DNA of 58,141 nucleotides, taken from positions 1-58,141 of the forward strand of contig NZ_CAJGZK010000021.1 in assembly GCF_904846215.1 (NCBI RefSeq). The letters are read 5' to 3'. Made by a program: the position numbers and the translations under genes. This DNA comes from Psychrobacter glacincola. GTDB lineage: Bacteria; Pseudomonadota; Gammaproteobacteria; Pseudomonadales; Moraxellaceae. The notes beneath the pieces were generated by a model that worked only from the letters and a program-made list of their open reading frames with translations, did not search any database and was not told where the DNA came from. Of the stretch, positions 57,946 to 58,141 are shown one piece after another. Numbering within the stretch: the first letter of the stretch is position 1; every line of letters begins with the position of its first letter.

Positions 57946-58141
57946 ATGATCAAGAAAGTAAGAATCTACAGTGACGAATTTAAAGCAGAAGCTGTCAAGA
58001 AGATATCAGACAATAATGGCAATATCTCAGCCACTGCAAAGCAGCTTGGCATTGCCATGCAAACGCTATCAAATTGGCATAACAAAGCCAATCAAGGCAA
58101 GCTTATCGGCACAGAGCAATATGATCCTGATCTTATGAGTG
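57946..58141 (+). CDS. IS3-family transposase OrfA (cut by window edge)
   Basis: The first 65 codons are visible: MIKKVRIYSDEFKAEAVKKI, then I-S-A-T-A-K-Q-L-G-I-A-M-Q-T-L-S-N-W-H-N-K. This is the HTH_Tnp_1 helix-turn-helix of IS3/IS911-type OrfA, which binds the element ends. CGGAG lies eight bases before the ATG. OrfB, with the DDE domain, would be outside the window. Confidence 0.88.
   Translation, partial: MIKKVRIYSDEFKAEAVKKISDNNGNISATAKQLGIAMQTLSNWHNKANQGKLIGTEQYDPDLMS

Overview
The window looks like a chromosomal stretch of a Psychrobacter-type gammaproteobacterium (Moraxellaceae). This rests on the gene order hemA / TPR protein-lolB-ispE-tRNA-Gln-prs-rplY-pth, the order dapA-(BamC-like lipoprotein)-purC, a short AccA of the kind I recall from Acinetobacter, and moderately AT-rich housekeeping genes separated by many copies of one short interspersed repeat. 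The species call is an inference; no database search was possible.

Layout. 1-800: the tail of an IS256-family insertion sequence and a broken hypothetical gene. 0.9-7.6 kb: fatty-acid and sulfur-related metabolism (fadH, an acyl-CoA ligase, two YeeE/YedE half-transporters, a class V aminotransferase). 8-19 kb: a conserved housekeeping block (hemA, TPR protein, lolB, ispE, two identical tRNA-Gln genes, prs, rplY, pth, panD). 19-33.5 kb: an RDD membrane protein, tRNA-Arg, tRNA-Ser, thiD, yggT, proC, a GNAT gene, tilS, accA, ppx, an Mpo1-like gene, hemL, a PhnA-type protein, ygfZ and dadA. 33.6-41.8 kb: a molybdopterin oxidoreductase and envelope/stress genes (CsbD-like, PepSY-like, DedA, a hydrophilin-like disordered protein, a 3-methyladenine glycosylase). 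41.8-49.2 kb: purC, a BamC-like mini-lipoprotein, dapA, a DegP-type protease and a CPA1-type antiporter.

49.4-57.2 kb is the most interesting part. The thymidylate kinase gene (tmk, minus strand) is cut at the codons for its conserved DST-AYQG motif. The adjoining, visibly more AT-rich DNA holds five tightly overlapping genes. The first is a phage-type deoxynucleoside monophosphate kinase. It is followed by two large tyrosine-recombinase-like proteins, a coiled-coil protein and a third tyrosine recombinase. My reading is that an integrative element disrupts an essential nucleotide kinase and carries an unrelated kinase able to replace it. The far end of the element and the 5' half of tmk are not visible. 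The DNA beyond 57.2 kb is IS debris: an IS3-type end, an IS256-family transposase gene with a nonsense codon, and an IS3-family element inserted into it that runs off the window.

A second theme is a family of about ten MITE-like repeats of about 140 bp. They have TATAGTC...GACTATA ends, long hairpin arms and a conserved GCAGCCTCTGTC core, and lie between genes across the whole window. Several short tandem repeats also sit in promoters, gene ends and coding sequence (upstream of fadH, in hemA, in the TPR gene, at the accA end and in the antiporter tail).
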